Below are positions 45,318-56,219 of a stretch of 64,000 nt of DNA, piece after piece. Position 1 is the stretch's first letter. Each line of letters starts with the position of its first letter. This DNA comes from Parelaphostrongylus tenuis (taxonomy: Eukaryota > Nematoda > Chromadorea > Rhabditida > Metastrongylidae), in contig JAHQIW010005562.1 of the NCBI GenBank assembly GCA_019055375.1, positions 232,501 through 296,500 of the forward strand, in the 5' to 3' direction. The notes under the pieces were generated by a model. That model saw only the letters and a program-made list of their open reading frames with translations. It searched no databases and was not told where the DNA came from. Made by a program: the position numbers and the translations under genes.

Positions 45318-46125
45318 TTTTGGACGTATTCGCCGCAAGATCAACCTAATTAAGACAAAGAGTTTTTGTTTTTCTCCCCTCCTGTTTGCTTCCTTTCGAT
45401 TAGTTATTGCATAGCAATTCCTTGATGTCAAAACGATCAACAAAATGGACGTCGTGTGGTGCTTTGGTTCAATCCATCCACGAGCTTTGTGTTGATCGTG
45501 TAGGGTGTCATGAACTAGATCTTCCCACAAGTACTAAGGAGCTTGAGGCCTCCCACGAGCACAACGCAAATTCGCTCTTTAGTGTAGAACTCGAAATTCC
45601 ATCAAAGCACATTTTTTGCGTTGCGCATATTGATGTTTCGTGTGGGCGCCATGTCTTAATGTAGAAGTTCTCTTTGGATGTATTTTTGTTGCCTGAGATC
45701 TCCATAATGTTGAGACACTTTCTTTCACGGTATGTCTGGACGTATTCGCCGCAAGATCAACCTAATCAAGACAAAGAGTTTTTGCTTTTCTCCCCTCCTG
45801 TTTGCTTCCTTTCGATTAGTTATTGCATAGCAATTTCTTGATGTCAAAACGATCAACAAAATGGAGGTCGTGTGGTGCTTTGGTTCAATGCACCCACAAC
45901 CTTTGTATTGATCGTGTGAAGTGTCATGAACTACATCATCCCGCAGTTCTTCAAAATCCTGTGGCCTCTGAACGCGCAACGTAGTTTAGTGCTTAGTGAA
46001 GGATTTGAAATTCCAATAAAGCACATTTTTTGCGTTTTCCATGTTGGTGTTTCTGGTGGGGGTCCTGCCTTAATGTAGATGTTCTCTCTGGATGTATTTT
46101 TGTTGTATGAGATCTCCATGATGCT
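45318..46125 (-). repeat. Tandem duplication, about 420-bp period, with conserved frame
   Basis: Two copies, 45,318-45,700 and 45,738-46,125, begin TGGACGTATTCGCCGCAAGA and end GAGATCTCCAT.ATG.TGAGA. Both keep an open minus-strand frame (HHTTSILLIVLTSRNCYAIT, NRKEANRRGEKQKLFVLIRL) and a second one (MEIS.NKNTS.EN.YIK). The first 200 bases are nearly identical and the rest more diverged. The frames may be carried along by recent duplication only; I recognise no family. Confidence 0.7.
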
Positions 46126-46334
46126 GAGACGTGTCGCGAATTATATCTAAGATGCATTCAAGCTTGATCGGGTTTCTCGTTCCGTTCAAGTTTGCCAGCA
46201 TTAAGGCGCATATGCATTTGCGCAATGTATAATGTCCGAACGAAGTAATGAAGCTCTGAAATTACTTCGTTGTCCCTGGTTAAAAAATATTAATGAAACA
46301 ATCGCTTTCGAGTGGGATAAGTAAGTAGAAAAAC

Positions 46335-46745
46335 TAGTAGCAGCCATTGGAAATGGCTATCTCCCAAGCTACGTTCAAGCATTCTACCCTCATCTAACTT
46401 CCACTACACCCACTGGCGATTGTTTCTTCCAGCACACACACCGGCCGCAGTGTGGAACAATTTTAACTAGCGCATTTTTTGTATGGGAGGGGGAAGGAGA
46501 GAGGACAGGTAATGAAGCAATATAATATGTATTCTAATGGTATATCTTGATTGATGCTATATAATATTTTGGTTCATTACATTCTTATCCACCACGTACA
46601 AAAAAGACACCATGTTCCGTACAGCGGCCGGTGTATGTGCTGGAAGAGAGGAGAGGGTAGAATCCCAAAACCTGGCTCGTTATAGAGCAATTGCTCGGCA
46701 TAGAGCCATTGCCAATGGCTGAGAACTGTAGCTACTCGGTATAGA
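46335..46745. repeat. Imperfect inverted repeat (foldback)
   Basis: Left arm 46,335-46,480 and right arm 46,600-46,745 share CAGCCATTGG.AATGGCT, GATTCTACCCTC.TCT.., and TTCCAGCACA.ACACCGGCCG (right arm on the minus strand), with a 120-bp spacer. It is MITE-like, but no clear target duplication was found. Confidence 0.6.
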
Positions 46746-46931
46746 TTTAGAGAGAATAACACACCATTAAGCGATAACTCTATAGAAAGCAAGGCCCTAA
46801 TAATTTTTCCTTTACTTCAAACTAAATAAGTATAAGTATAAAGCGTTGTTTGAAAAGAGCACACCAGGAAGAGCCGGTAACGATTGTTGAAATACAATCG
46901 AATAATGTGAAGAAACAACTAGTTTTTCAGC

Positions 46932-47400
46932 CGCATATACTGCCGTCTATGTAAAAAGAAAGGATGTACAATATGCCCTAACGATAGAGATGGTGATTGC
47001 ATGAGCATGAGCATGAGCATAAGTGCAGTCTACCTACTCTCTTGTAAAATGTGCGGCGGCGAATATATTGGCGAAACGGGAAGATCTCTCTATGTTCGTA
47101 CCAAAGAACACCTAGAAAACAGTAATAATATTGCTTTAAAAACACCTTTTAACAAAAACGAAAACAAGAACACTAAAAAACAAAAGAAAAAAAAAACAAC
47201 AGAAACAACAAAACAGAAACAAAATTGCTTTGAAAAACACCACTAGGTACGCATAGTGTGCAGATACACAAGGAGGTAAACTTTGAATTAGAAATATCCA
47301 TCTTCGCACAGGAACAAAAAACCTCGTCACGCGAAATCCTTAAGTTTTTGGGATTTATAGCAAAAATTCAAATATGAATCGGGAACATGAATATCGTGTG
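46932..47400 (+). mobile_element. Penelope-like retroelement, GIY-YIG endonuclease region
   Basis: The plus strand reads RIYCRLCKKKGCTICP (two CxxC pairs), GDCM, then AVYLLSCKMCGGEYIGETGR, SLYVRTKEHLENS. The CxxC-linked GIY-YIG nuclease with GEYIGETGRSLYVR..EH is diagnostic of Penelope-like elements. After an A-rich insertion the frame resumes as VNFELEISIFAQEQKTSSRE, ILKFLGFIAKIQI, the known C-terminal part. A hexamer (GAGCAT, three copies) inserts MSMSMS between GDC and VYLL. No reverse transcriptase is present. Confidence 0.85.
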
Positions 47401-47639
47401 ATAACGCATAATTTCGCGTCATATCTTGAATCGATTTTTGTGGGATTTAGGACAATCACATTCCTCGCCCAGGTAATACTCGGCTCGGCTGCCCTACATG
47501 TTGACTATTTTACTAATAAACAACAAAATACGATGAGTATTTGATGAAAGCTCACTACTATACGCTTCAACTTTTACGATGTTGCTTAGGTTTCATCTTA
47601 TTTGATTGTAACAAGTCTTCCTCTTCGTGACTACGCATC

Positions 47640-47705
47640 AATTTGGCTCTTTCAGGTTCTGACGAAAGCGAAACTGCCGGAACGTTGGCTACCGTTACGA
47701 ACTCT
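47640..47705 (+). other. Possible Penelope 3' end with hammerhead-like string
   Basis: TTCTGACGAAAGCGAAACTG followed by CCGGAACGTTGGCTACCG resembles the CTGANGA...GAAACGTT strings at ends of Penelope-like elements, with one change in the GAAAC part. It sits about 300 bp downstream of the endonuclease remnant in the expected direction. Confidence 0.35.
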
Positions 47706-48089
47706 ATTGTGCAATTTTGTACAAAATTAACGTGTATTGACAACGTCATGTCTGTTGAACAAAAGAAGATAACGGAAAATTTTATATATTTGCAAAAAAT
47801 AAAATTGTTTACATATTTAGAATGTCGAAATCAAGAGCACTCGAATTACGTAAAACACGATAAAATAGACCATGAAACAAATGTACTGTAAATAAATAAA
47901 AAAGATCTGACAAAACTTAGTTGCCAACTTAGTATCAATTATTGAAAAAAAACATGCATTTTTCTTGTTTCGATACTTCCGACTTGTCAACGAGACGGCC
48001 AGGCATAGGAGAGACCTGGAATGCGATCATTCATACAAAGCACAGATCTGATATTAGTTGAAATAACACACATCAGGGAAATAATAGAG

Positions 48090-48200
48090 AACAAGTAGCC
48101 TAGGGGTAAGGTGTTGCGCATCGCGTGCACGATACATGTTCGATTTCAACAATTTTCAGCTCTCCGATGTGGCAAATTGGCATCTGATTCATCCGGAAAC
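48090..48200 (+). mobile_element. tRNA-derived SINE head
   Basis: GTAGCCTAGGGGTAAGGTGT (A box TAGCCTAGGGG) and ACATGTTCGATTTC (B box) are about 35 bp apart. The body does not match the other SINEs clearly, so it may be another subfamily. Confidence 0.5.
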
Positions 48201-48235
48201 AGTATTCGTCCTCTAGAATAGACGCTCTGGCCCAG

Positions 48236-48505
48236 CTATTCCAGAACTTTTGGGATAATCGATTGAGCAGTACTCAGTGAGATCCACAACGAGGGCAACG
48301 TCGCTAAGCAGTAGTCAAATCCGCAGGCGATGATCGAGGACCTCTTTACATTTCCTATGCGAGGGAGCGAGTTGAATGCAAGAAATGCCGTGATCAGATC
48401 GTAGAAAAAATGAACCAATGTTGTGAAGCCACGCCACAAGTAGACTTCAGAACTTTGCGAAACTATATACTCATCACTTATTTCACACTGACAACTTTCA
48501 GAAGC
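48236..48505 (-). other. Possible membrane-protein exon, unidentified
   Basis: Open minus-strand frame EVYLWRGFTTLVHFFYDLIT, AFLAFNSLPRI, SSIIACGFDYCLATLPSLWI, ending IIPKVLE and TAG. Two hydrophobic stretches alternate with polar ones as in a multi-pass membrane protein. There is no start, no certain acceptor and no family match. Confidence 0.3.
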
Positions 48506-49124
48506 AATCAAATGCATTGTCAATCATCCATCATGTTCATTATACATTCAGACTATTCCATACTTGTTACTTTCTTCTTCATTCACTGTAGACTAGATGC
48601 CGCAGCCTGGTTCTACTAGGCTGTTATGATAGCGCATGCGCCGTTTTGACCTCACTGTAACCGAACGCGACCTCAGTTGCTGAGGTAGTAGCCAGAGTGC
48701 AAGCAGCTGGCACTCATTTCCAGTGCACGCTCGTGAAAGATTAGCGTCAAATGCGGTCGATAACGAGATTTATTTTTTCATCGGGATTGATTAAAAACAA
48801 CAAATCTGTCCTATGTACACATTTCGCACCTGTTCATCCTCAGCAAACTTGCTTCAAGTCGAGATGCTGACCTGAACAATCAAAGTGCGAGCCACATTCG
48901 TGATGACTCCATAGACTCACAAGGTCGGAGACGAGCAGACAGCTACTCCGATTATATTACGGTAATATGCTGGCTTGTTTGGAATGATGCTTCTTAGGAT
49001 AACTTGAAATAATCGTTATTAATTCTATTTAATCACCTTGAATGTTTTATGTGACGAAGTAGCATTTTGTACCTATACATTGCTTAACATCAAGATTTGT
49101 GCATCTCTTCCACTGTTAAACACG

Positions 49125-49215
49125 TTTGCATCAGCTGGGATTCGAACCCAGATTTCACTCTTTCCGGGAGCGCGTACTGAGCCGTTGCACTACCGACGCT
49201 CGTTTTGCACACCTC
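49125..49215 (-). mobile_element. tRNA-derived SINE head
   Basis: Minus strand: AACGAGCGTCGGTAGTGCAA (A-box region) and TGGGTTCGAATCCCAGCTG (near-perfect B box). It faces the plus-strand copy at 49,300. Confidence 0.75.
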
Positions 49216-49299
49216 TCTTACTACGTTAGATCGCGTCATCTGTCATCAGCCAACCGTCTACAATCTGGTTGGCAGTCGCTTATCGACATTGAACACACT

Positions 49300-49460
49300 A
49301 TGTCGAGAGACTCTATGCAGCGCAGCGGTTCAGTACGCGCCCCGGGAAGAATGAGATCTGGGTTCGAATCCCAGCTGAGGTAGATGTTTTTGTACACCAC
49401 TCTACATCATTGGGTTTATTGTAGCATCATAACACCACAATAGGCGGTAAAATAAAATGA
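49300..49460 (+). mobile_element. tRNA-derived SINE
   Basis: GCAGCGCAGCGGTTCAGTAC, GGGTTCGAATCCCAGCTGAG (B box), TTTTTGTACACCACTCTACA, then GCATCATAACACCACAATAG and GCGGTAAAATAAAATGATTT tail. It is the best-preserved copy of the family here. Confidence 0.8.
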
Positions 49461-49594
49461 TTTCTGATTGATTGTTGAAATCCCATATCTGTCAACATAA
49501 GTGGGTTCAGTCTCGATATGTGACTGCCCACGCCAGACTGTAAATGGTTGGCTGTTGACAAATAACGCGTTGTAGCGTAGAAAAAGAGTTGTGC

Positions 49595-49755
49595 AAAACG
49601 AGCGTCAATAGTGCAACGGTTCAGCACGCGCTGCCGTGAAGAGTAAGAACTGGGTCCGATTCCCTGATGACGTAAACGCTTTTGCAAACCACTCCACATC
49701 ATAGGGTTGTTGTAACATCATGACACCGTAGTAGGCGGTCAAATAAAATAATTTC
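49595..49755 (+). mobile_element. tRNA-derived SINE
   Basis: GCGTCAATAGTGCAACGGTT, GGGTCCGATTCCCTGATG (B box), TTTTGCAAACCACTCCACAT, then GGCGGTCAAATAAAATAATT tail. Same layout and length as the 49,300 copy. Confidence 0.8.
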
Positions 49756-50211
49756 ATCCGCTATTGCTTAGCATTTGTGGAGAAGGAGTTATAAAGTCAA
49801 TTCTAACTAAGCGGTGAACAGTTAAAGGGTACTATTTATATAGTCTGCTCATCGGCTAAACACAGGACCTTATTTTCTTGTCCCCAGAATGGTTGACTTC
49901 ATAAACAAGTTTTTCATAAGGAAGTCTATTTGTAAGTGTATCTGTATTGCATCAACAGTGACGAAAATGTCATTTCTCATGAAACAGATCGTTTCTATAC
50001 AAAATCAGTTTTTCCTTTTTTTCGTAAAAGCCGTTGCAGAACCACTTTTCCTTCCTCTAATGTGTCTTTTTATCATATCTACAATTTCCCACTAATATGA
50101 TGTTCTAGAAGACAGCGGGTTGTAAATATCTACTGGTGTTCATTTCAGATTGTGGCGTTGTTCCTAATGCACTTTGAGTAATTTGCATTGTGCTGACAGC
50201 ATATATAATAT
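49756..50211. other. Region without recognised genes
   Basis: A plus-strand frame near 49,889-50,095 is hydrophobic and open for 68 codons but shows no splice context or family. Nothing else is supported. Confidence 0.45.
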
Positions 50212-50417
50212 TTAAAAGGCTACATCAGTTGCTGTGAGATCAGAAGCAGGTTTTCTGTTATGTGTATCGACAGTTTTCTTTGAACCCGTGCTCAGACCCT
50301 TGATAATTGTGTTTCGTTGGCGACGTTGACCTTGCTTGAGCACAGCGACACCTACAGACTGTGTCTTACTATCCTGCTTGAAAGCGACGTGCAGGTAGCT
50401 CGGCAGCCTTGCTTGTC
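50212..50417 (-). CDS. Probable terminal exon, unidentified
   Basis: An exon of 2 bases plus 68 codons, ending TAA: QARLPSYLHVAFKQDSKTQS, VGVAVLKQGQRRQRNTIIKG, LSTGSKKTVDTHNRKPASDL, TATDVAF. The basic, non-hydrophobic composition and 68 codons without a stop in AT-rich DNA support coding. The acceptor (TTTTAAG) is weak. It may belong with the exon at 51,427-51,239: if that exon is cut at GAAGGAA/GTGTAG (phase 1), the phases match. Family unknown. Confidence 0.4.
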
Positions 50418-51238
50418 CTTAAAATGGAATTGAGTAGTACTAAGAAGTATTGAAAGTACTAAATTCAGTCAAACTAACTATCTGTCATGGCTGAAATCTG
50501 AAAAAATGAGATATCATGCCAGTCCTTAATCGCATTTGATTGTGCATTTCACTGGATCAGCATATTTCTTGATTAATCTTAAATATGTCTTCACAATGAA
50601 GATGAAGCTTGCTAACAGACTATAGATCAACTCTTGTGTTCACAGTAGTGGCTTCTGTTTCAAGCCCATATGTCAGAATCGTTAAATTTTTCAGTGATTG
50701 ACTAAATTGCATAATTTGACCCGTTCATTTTACAGTTCAGTGCTCTTTTCTTCAGACTTCTCTGTTTTACTCATTTACTTTTCGTACCCCTTCTGTTAGC
50801 GCAAGCTGTCTTCGTTTACATTTACAAGGCAAATGAATGTATAAACCGTATTTTTACAGATATTTACATCTAATGTTATCACTAAGAATCACAGTCGTCT
50901 TAGTATAACCGACAATTTTGCGCATGGGATCCATCCATCCATGGTTTACACTTCCTAAAGCCTTATACAATATTACTCCATTTTTCGTCTTCTTGCAAAA
51001 TATTAAGTGATGTTAAGAAGTTCATGAGAAGATCGCAATCTTCAAGCATATTCAGTTTCGGCTCGTCAATTTCTTGTTTTCCTATTCGAATTCACCACTT
51101 AGTAATCCTGCTGTGTTTACCTTTTTAAAAGATTGTGCAGAAAGTATGTAGTGTTTTGGCTTATTAGCGTGATATTTGCAATGAAATTGCATGATGCTGG
51201 CATCGTTCAGTTGCGCTTTTTCTAGGGTATATTTTGGT

Positions 51239-51427
51239 TCACAGCTTGCCTACACTTCCTTCAAGATGGAGCTGTCTGAGAAGAATTCGATCCACTCGAC
51301 ACGTCATTGAGGGATTCCCTTCGAACATGTCAACAAACAACTTGATGATAAACTTCATGTGCGCGGCTCCGAGCGCGATTGATTCTATAAATTGTTCTCC
51401 TAAACTTTCAACTTTGCGAACTACTTT
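51239..51427 (-). CDS. Probable exon, unidentified
   Basis: An acceptor-like GGCTAG precedes 63 codons ending TGA: KVVRKVESLGEQFIESIALG, AAHMKFIIKLFVDMFEGNPS, MTCRVDRILLRQLHLEGSVG, KL. It has balanced, amphipathic composition with likely helices. Either TGA ends the protein or splicing at GTGTAG continues it to 50,417. I do not recognise it. Confidence 0.42.
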   Translation of the reverse strand, partial: KVVRKVESLGEQFIESIALGAAHMKFIIKLFVDMFEGNPSMTCRVDRILLRQLHLEGSVGKL

Positions 51428-52300
51428 CTAGCCGTTCTTTCTGCACCGTATCATCGCCCTAAGCTCCATTAATCCTGCGGGCCCGCTTCATTAGCACTTC
51501 CCCTACGTGCCATTCGTGGGTGAGTAGCAAGTGAATTTGTTCCCAAGACACCTCCATCTTAAAGCAAGTATAGGCAAGCTGTATACCAAAATGTTGTGAA
51601 TGAAATGCACAATTGAACGGTAACAAGGTCATAAAATTTCATTCCAAAAATCATAATAGCAAACAAAACGGCACGAAGTTTTACACAACTCATTAACACA
51701 TTCGCAACCCAGTGGTACATGATTTGTGCACGACAGCAAATCATAATCTTCTTTCTGCTGCGAGTCTTATTCCGAGACCATGCGAGGTTTTAGAGCCTTC
51801 TCTTAGCACATACACATGCCTAACACTTCTATCTAGAGCACAAAGTTAACGACTTTGGCGATAATTCCTGTTTTGTAGAGTAAGCATGATCTCCATGAAT
51901 AAATTTTAGAAGCGGCCTTGGCATAATTTCGTTGAAGATCCATATTCAACCCACTGCGTACAAGACCATTTCACTTGTCCATACTCTTGATAATCATAGA
52001 TGACTCAAATCTCAGCGAGTATAGTTCCTACTAGATGTTTGAAAAGGTTCCCTCAAAGCACTATAGCAGCGAATATGATACCACATTTGACATTGATAGT
52101 GCATTTTTACTCGTCTAAGTATGTAAATGATCTTGTGGTAACCTTATGTTTAAATTGCAAGTCCGATTTTCAACAAATGTTGACATTGGTAATTCATAAA
52201 TTTAAATCGTAAAAACTTGTTGTGATTAATTGATGTGAAGTTGATAGCAGTCATAGTGGTAGTTCGATGGCTGTAAGTTTGAGCGATCCGATTTTTTCAG

Positions 52301-52726
52301 AAGCTCGGGCGTCCCTTGTATCAGACTACTTGAATGTTGGAAAGATCCTTTTTATACCGCTTGACCTCATGTGGAAAGATCAAATGAAGGAAGGCAGCGA
52401 AGTCTCGTGTGCAAGTGGCCCATTCTTCTCTCCGGTTGATTTTTGGTTTTTTGAAAGAACAGTCAGAGCATATAAAAAATACGCGCGAAAGTCCAAACGC
52501 GAGCTGGCTTACATTTCTAAACATCCAAGTAGAACTTTTAGATAGCGGCTATAGTCGACAAATGTCATCGAAAAACGAAGTAGCAAAAATATTTCAGTCC
52601 ATAACCTTCCCTCTCATCCTTCCACGATGTGCTTATAGAGCGAAAAGTGGATTATGTTTTGCACTCTCAGGTTCAGGTTGCTTGGTCTTAGACTTGGCAA
52701 AGCGTTCATTTAGCCGCACAAAATGA
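52301..52726 (+). pseudogene. Tudor-domain segment with frameshift
   Basis: After an acceptor (GATTTTTTCAG) the frame reads EGSEVSCASGPFFSPVDFWF, typical of the first strand of an extended Tudor domain (V...SP.DFW). Then, in another frame, IQVELLDSGYSRQMSSKNEV and ITFPLILPRCAYRAKSG match the later Tudor strands (V.F.DYGN....... and LP..A..C). The frame changes between about 52,460 and 52,500 and the middle strand is short, so the domain is damaged or I have missed a splice. TGA is followed by AATAAA. Tudor proteins bind methylated arginine or lysine and act in germ granules and small-RNA pathways; which one this was cannot be said. Confidence 0.45.
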
Positions 52727-53334
52727 AAATAAAAGGGTGAACTAATAAATCGTTTAGAACAAGATTTTCTACACCTATACTTCGGAAAACTCCTAAATCC
52801 CTACGAAAGGGAAAAAATTTTCGAATGAGTTGCGAATGTCGCGCCGTATCGAGGAGGCTTCCAGATCGCTGCAGTGCAGCACGATTCGAGAGATATGATA
52901 ATGCAAACTCAATGTGAACCTCCATTTGTGATGCTACAAGACAAAAAGGGCTTCCTGAAAATTAACGGCAACATCAGTCGTCGAGATTTAAGCTGTCAGT
53001 TGACTGTTAGATGTCAAGAGAAGGAAAATTGACCTTGATTCTAACGGTTTGAAGAACCGGTTGACGGAACGGAAAACTATCATAGCTTTCATATTCCTTT
53101 TTGCGTAAACTCTGAGAGTTTTTAAAACTTTCCCGTTACCAGTAATCATTTTTGTGGAGGCGCTTTTTAGTGCAAAGGAAATTTCCAATAGATTTCCTGT
53201 GATTATTAGAAAGCTCAAGTCTCGAAGATTTCAGGAGTATGTTGGGTTAGCAAGAAATTTTCCAGACATTTTCGTTTTAACTATACCCAAGTATCTTAAA
53301 ATATGTGCAAAACGTTGACGTCAGGCTGGAAATC

Positions 53335-53400
53335 AAATTCGCATTCCACCCTTTCCGGGGGCGCGTGCTCAATCAGTTGCACTACCAACGTCTTTTTATC
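53335..53400 (-). mobile_element. tRNA-derived SINE head
   Basis: Minus strand: AAGACGTTGGTAGTGCAACT (A-box region) and a decayed B box GAATGCGAATTTGATTTCC. Related to the 49.1-49.8-kb copies. Confidence 0.5.
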
Positions 53401-54349
53401 TTCACTCTTTCTCCCGCTACAACACATCAGTCTATCAGCAACTAACCCACGTTCCCACTTGTAGTTTTTATGTGCGCCACAGATTTCGTTTTCTGCACAA
53501 ATAGATGCCAAACACCTGACATGAACAGCTTTTGAAATTCGGCTGGTTTTCGGTATCTGAGCGCGGCGCCGCCTTGAACACTTGTCGAGCGCTCTTCGAT
53601 TTGATATAATGGATGACTGCACATTCGTTATCACTCACCCACCACGGTCCTCGCTTACAGAACGCCTTTTTGTGTATCAGCAAATCGCCATTAGAGTCAC
53701 TGTCTGCAGTTCCAACGATTTCCTCCATTCCCACATCTGATTTCCTTCTCGTTTACTCAATGGCCCTAACAAGTCAACCGATCGAGCATGGTTTCTCAGT
53801 CAGCGCTCAAAGTTAACGTCTCTAAAAATACTAAACAGCATGCCCAATAGTTGTAGTGAGCCAAGAAACTCAAAATGGATACTTGTCTTGACATAGTTAT
53901 CCTAAGAACATCTATGAATACCAAATCTATTACAATTTTCAAAAGTTTATCACTTAATTGTACAGTTGTACATGATATCCTTGATCGTGTTTTTTCAAAG
54001 CAGTCAAAAGTAGGCGAATGCGCAATATAGGTACAAATCTTTACTATAGTCTTTCAAGACTTAAGCAGCCTAAAATATCTGTGAGATTTCAGTAGTCTCT
54101 TCACAATTTTTCTCTACCAAACGCTGTCGTTTCGAGTACTCTTTCGAGGTCGGCTATTGAGATCCGTTTATTTTACTTCTATTGGCTTGTGTTACACACG
54201 CATAAGCTCACTGAACTCTGAACGTGGTAGCTGGATATAGCCTCGCATCCCTTATCAGTCTTCCCGAAATTTGGCTTGGAAGCCCTAATTTACTAGTGAC
54301 AACTTCTAATTGCTTACCACTCACTTGATGCAGGCTTTCGCCTAACCTG

Positions 54350-54900
54350 ACTCACAGAATGTAGAGCAGGTATCTGTCAGTTTGGAACAATAGAAACAAC
54401 GAGTCCATCATCTGGGTCAGGCTGTGCGTCAGGGAAGCACAAGATCGCCTTTGGACCACCTTCAACCTCCTATCCTACACCAGGATACGCACCTGCCCCT
54501 ACATTTAACAGATGTATAAGGAAGATGGCACGGAGTATTGTTTAAATTTTTGCACCAATATTTCTCCAGTTTTGTTCATTTTTCTCTTGGCTATCATATT
54601 AGCCTCGATTGTGCCAAAACTTTTCATAATCAATCGTTTGCATCAAGTGTGACATCTACGACGAGGAATTTCAATTGTTAGTGTTTTAAAGGCTCATTGA
54701 TTCGACACTTGCACGTTACCTCTACTTCGACGTCACTCAAGAGGACACATGCCGAAGCGACCACTCAACCCTCACTGGCTCAACAAGCGATGAAAAGCGA
54801 CGTAATAAAGTTTCGTTGTAGCTCTCATAGTTCACTTCAGAATGTAAGATTGGCTTGTAACTTGATCTTCTTAATACAGGTTTAAGCTCTCCTGTTGTTT
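54350..54900 (+). other. Ser/Thr-rich segment, copy in unit C
   Basis: Counterpart of 25,320-25,648. The end of the frame is open (LIRHLHVTSTSTSLKRTHAE, TQPSLAQQAMKSD), but stops occur upstream of about 54,690. Confidence 0.35.
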
Positions 54901-55149
54901 TCTTATAAAAAGTAGGCAATCGAGTGACCAGCGCCTATTTCAGAAAAAATTTTTTGGCCACTACACCTCCTAATGCTACTTCACCTAGCAATGAAAGCGG
55001 CTTTTTATTAGGTCTTTCCATAAGTTTTGACACTAGAGCATTAATGCCGATTTCATTGACTAGAAGTAATTAATATTGCACATCGCTCGAAATAGTTAAA
55101 ATCGTCGTCTTCGAGCTACACTTCCGGCTAAAGTACGATCGCCGAAAAG

Positions 55150-55480
55150 TGGTTTTTTTTTAAAAGTCAACGTCATCCGAATCACTGGTTGTCACTAGGG
55201 CAACAAGGAACTCCAACTTCACTCACAAATCGATTTGGGCCAAAGGCTATACTCATCGTCATTTGGTACTGCTCGTCTGTGTGCACTTGGACCGCTAGAA
55301 TTGGGCCCTGTCACATCAACGTAGCCTCAGCATTATTCTGCCTCAAGAGGACAGAAGGCTGCATGCCGCCAGATTGACAAAGGAGTTGGCCGAAGTGGGC
55401 TGAGAGCTGCTGGATCATCTGGCGCACCTGACTTGTCTCCGTTTGAAAAATTTTTTAAATGGCGTTGTTAAGCAGTTTTG
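55150..55480 (+). mobile_element. Mariner fragment, unit C
   Basis: Counterpart of 10,660-11,040 on the opposite strand. PDLS is still readable near 55,430, but the following SDYHLF block is replaced by unrelated residues. Confidence 0.6.
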
Positions 55481-55689
55481 TCTACTTTTGGTTGCTTAAC
55501 TTCATGTTTGTTGCTGTAATGTCGAAACATATGAGAAGACCTAATATTTTAGTCTTAACATTTAGAGTCCGCAGTCTAATATGCGATCCCCTCTTACAAC
55601 TATTTAAAGCCTGGACCTCAGCTTCCTTTCCTTTACCTAGGAACGGAGCCACTTACCCTCGTGACTAATCAACTGCGAATCACTCTGTG

Positions 55690-55812
55690 GGGAGCATCTG
55701 AGACAACTTTTCAATGATTGCTCATGGTAGCCTTATGCTCAAGAGAGGAGACCTCAATTGAGCGCTATTTGAACGAAATAGAGCTGCTAAATGATGTTGA
55801 AGACACTCGTTA

Positions 55813-55843
<31 letters not shown>

Positions 55844-56150
55844 GTGTTATATATATATATGCATATATACACGCTTGTGTGTCACTTTATTATTTTATTT
55901 TATCCTTCTCTACATGGTGTTTTTTCACTGTGCAAATCCCAGTACTTCTAGCATCCAATTCGTATTTCGCCTTTTTTTGAACGTCGCAGCAAACTGGTTG
56001 AGCGCATGTCCTTGCAGTAACAACGATAGCCCGATTGTGGTTGTCTACAGGGCGCTAGCTATTGACTTCCGGAGAGTGTTGTGGGATAGGGACCGAACGC
56101 CGCGCGCGCTGTGACGAGCATCGCGACAACTTGTTCACGGCGCCCTATAT
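55690..56150 (-). mobile_element. SINE with tRNA-like head and TA tail, unit C
   Basis: It matches 62,870-63,360 over its full length, including an internal (TA)n (55,812-55,860 here, 63,045-63,074 there), and 26,330-26,560 over the head. The minus-strand head near 56,150-56,060 is the most diverged of the three. Confidence 0.55.
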
Positions 56151-56215
56151 ATATATGTATGCATGTATATATATATACATATATACATGTATATATACAT
56201 GTATATATATATCAC
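56145..56215. repeat. (TA/TG)n microsatellite at RTE 3' end
   Basis: TATATATGTATGCATGTATA-type tract marking the 3' border of the RTE in unit C. Confidence 0.9.
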
Positions 56216-56219
56216 TTGT

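Noticed and set aside
49125..49380. Possible functional tRNA genes
   Set aside because: A and B boxes are good, but no acceptor or anticodon stem pairs correctly and the copies continue into a shared SINE body and tail.
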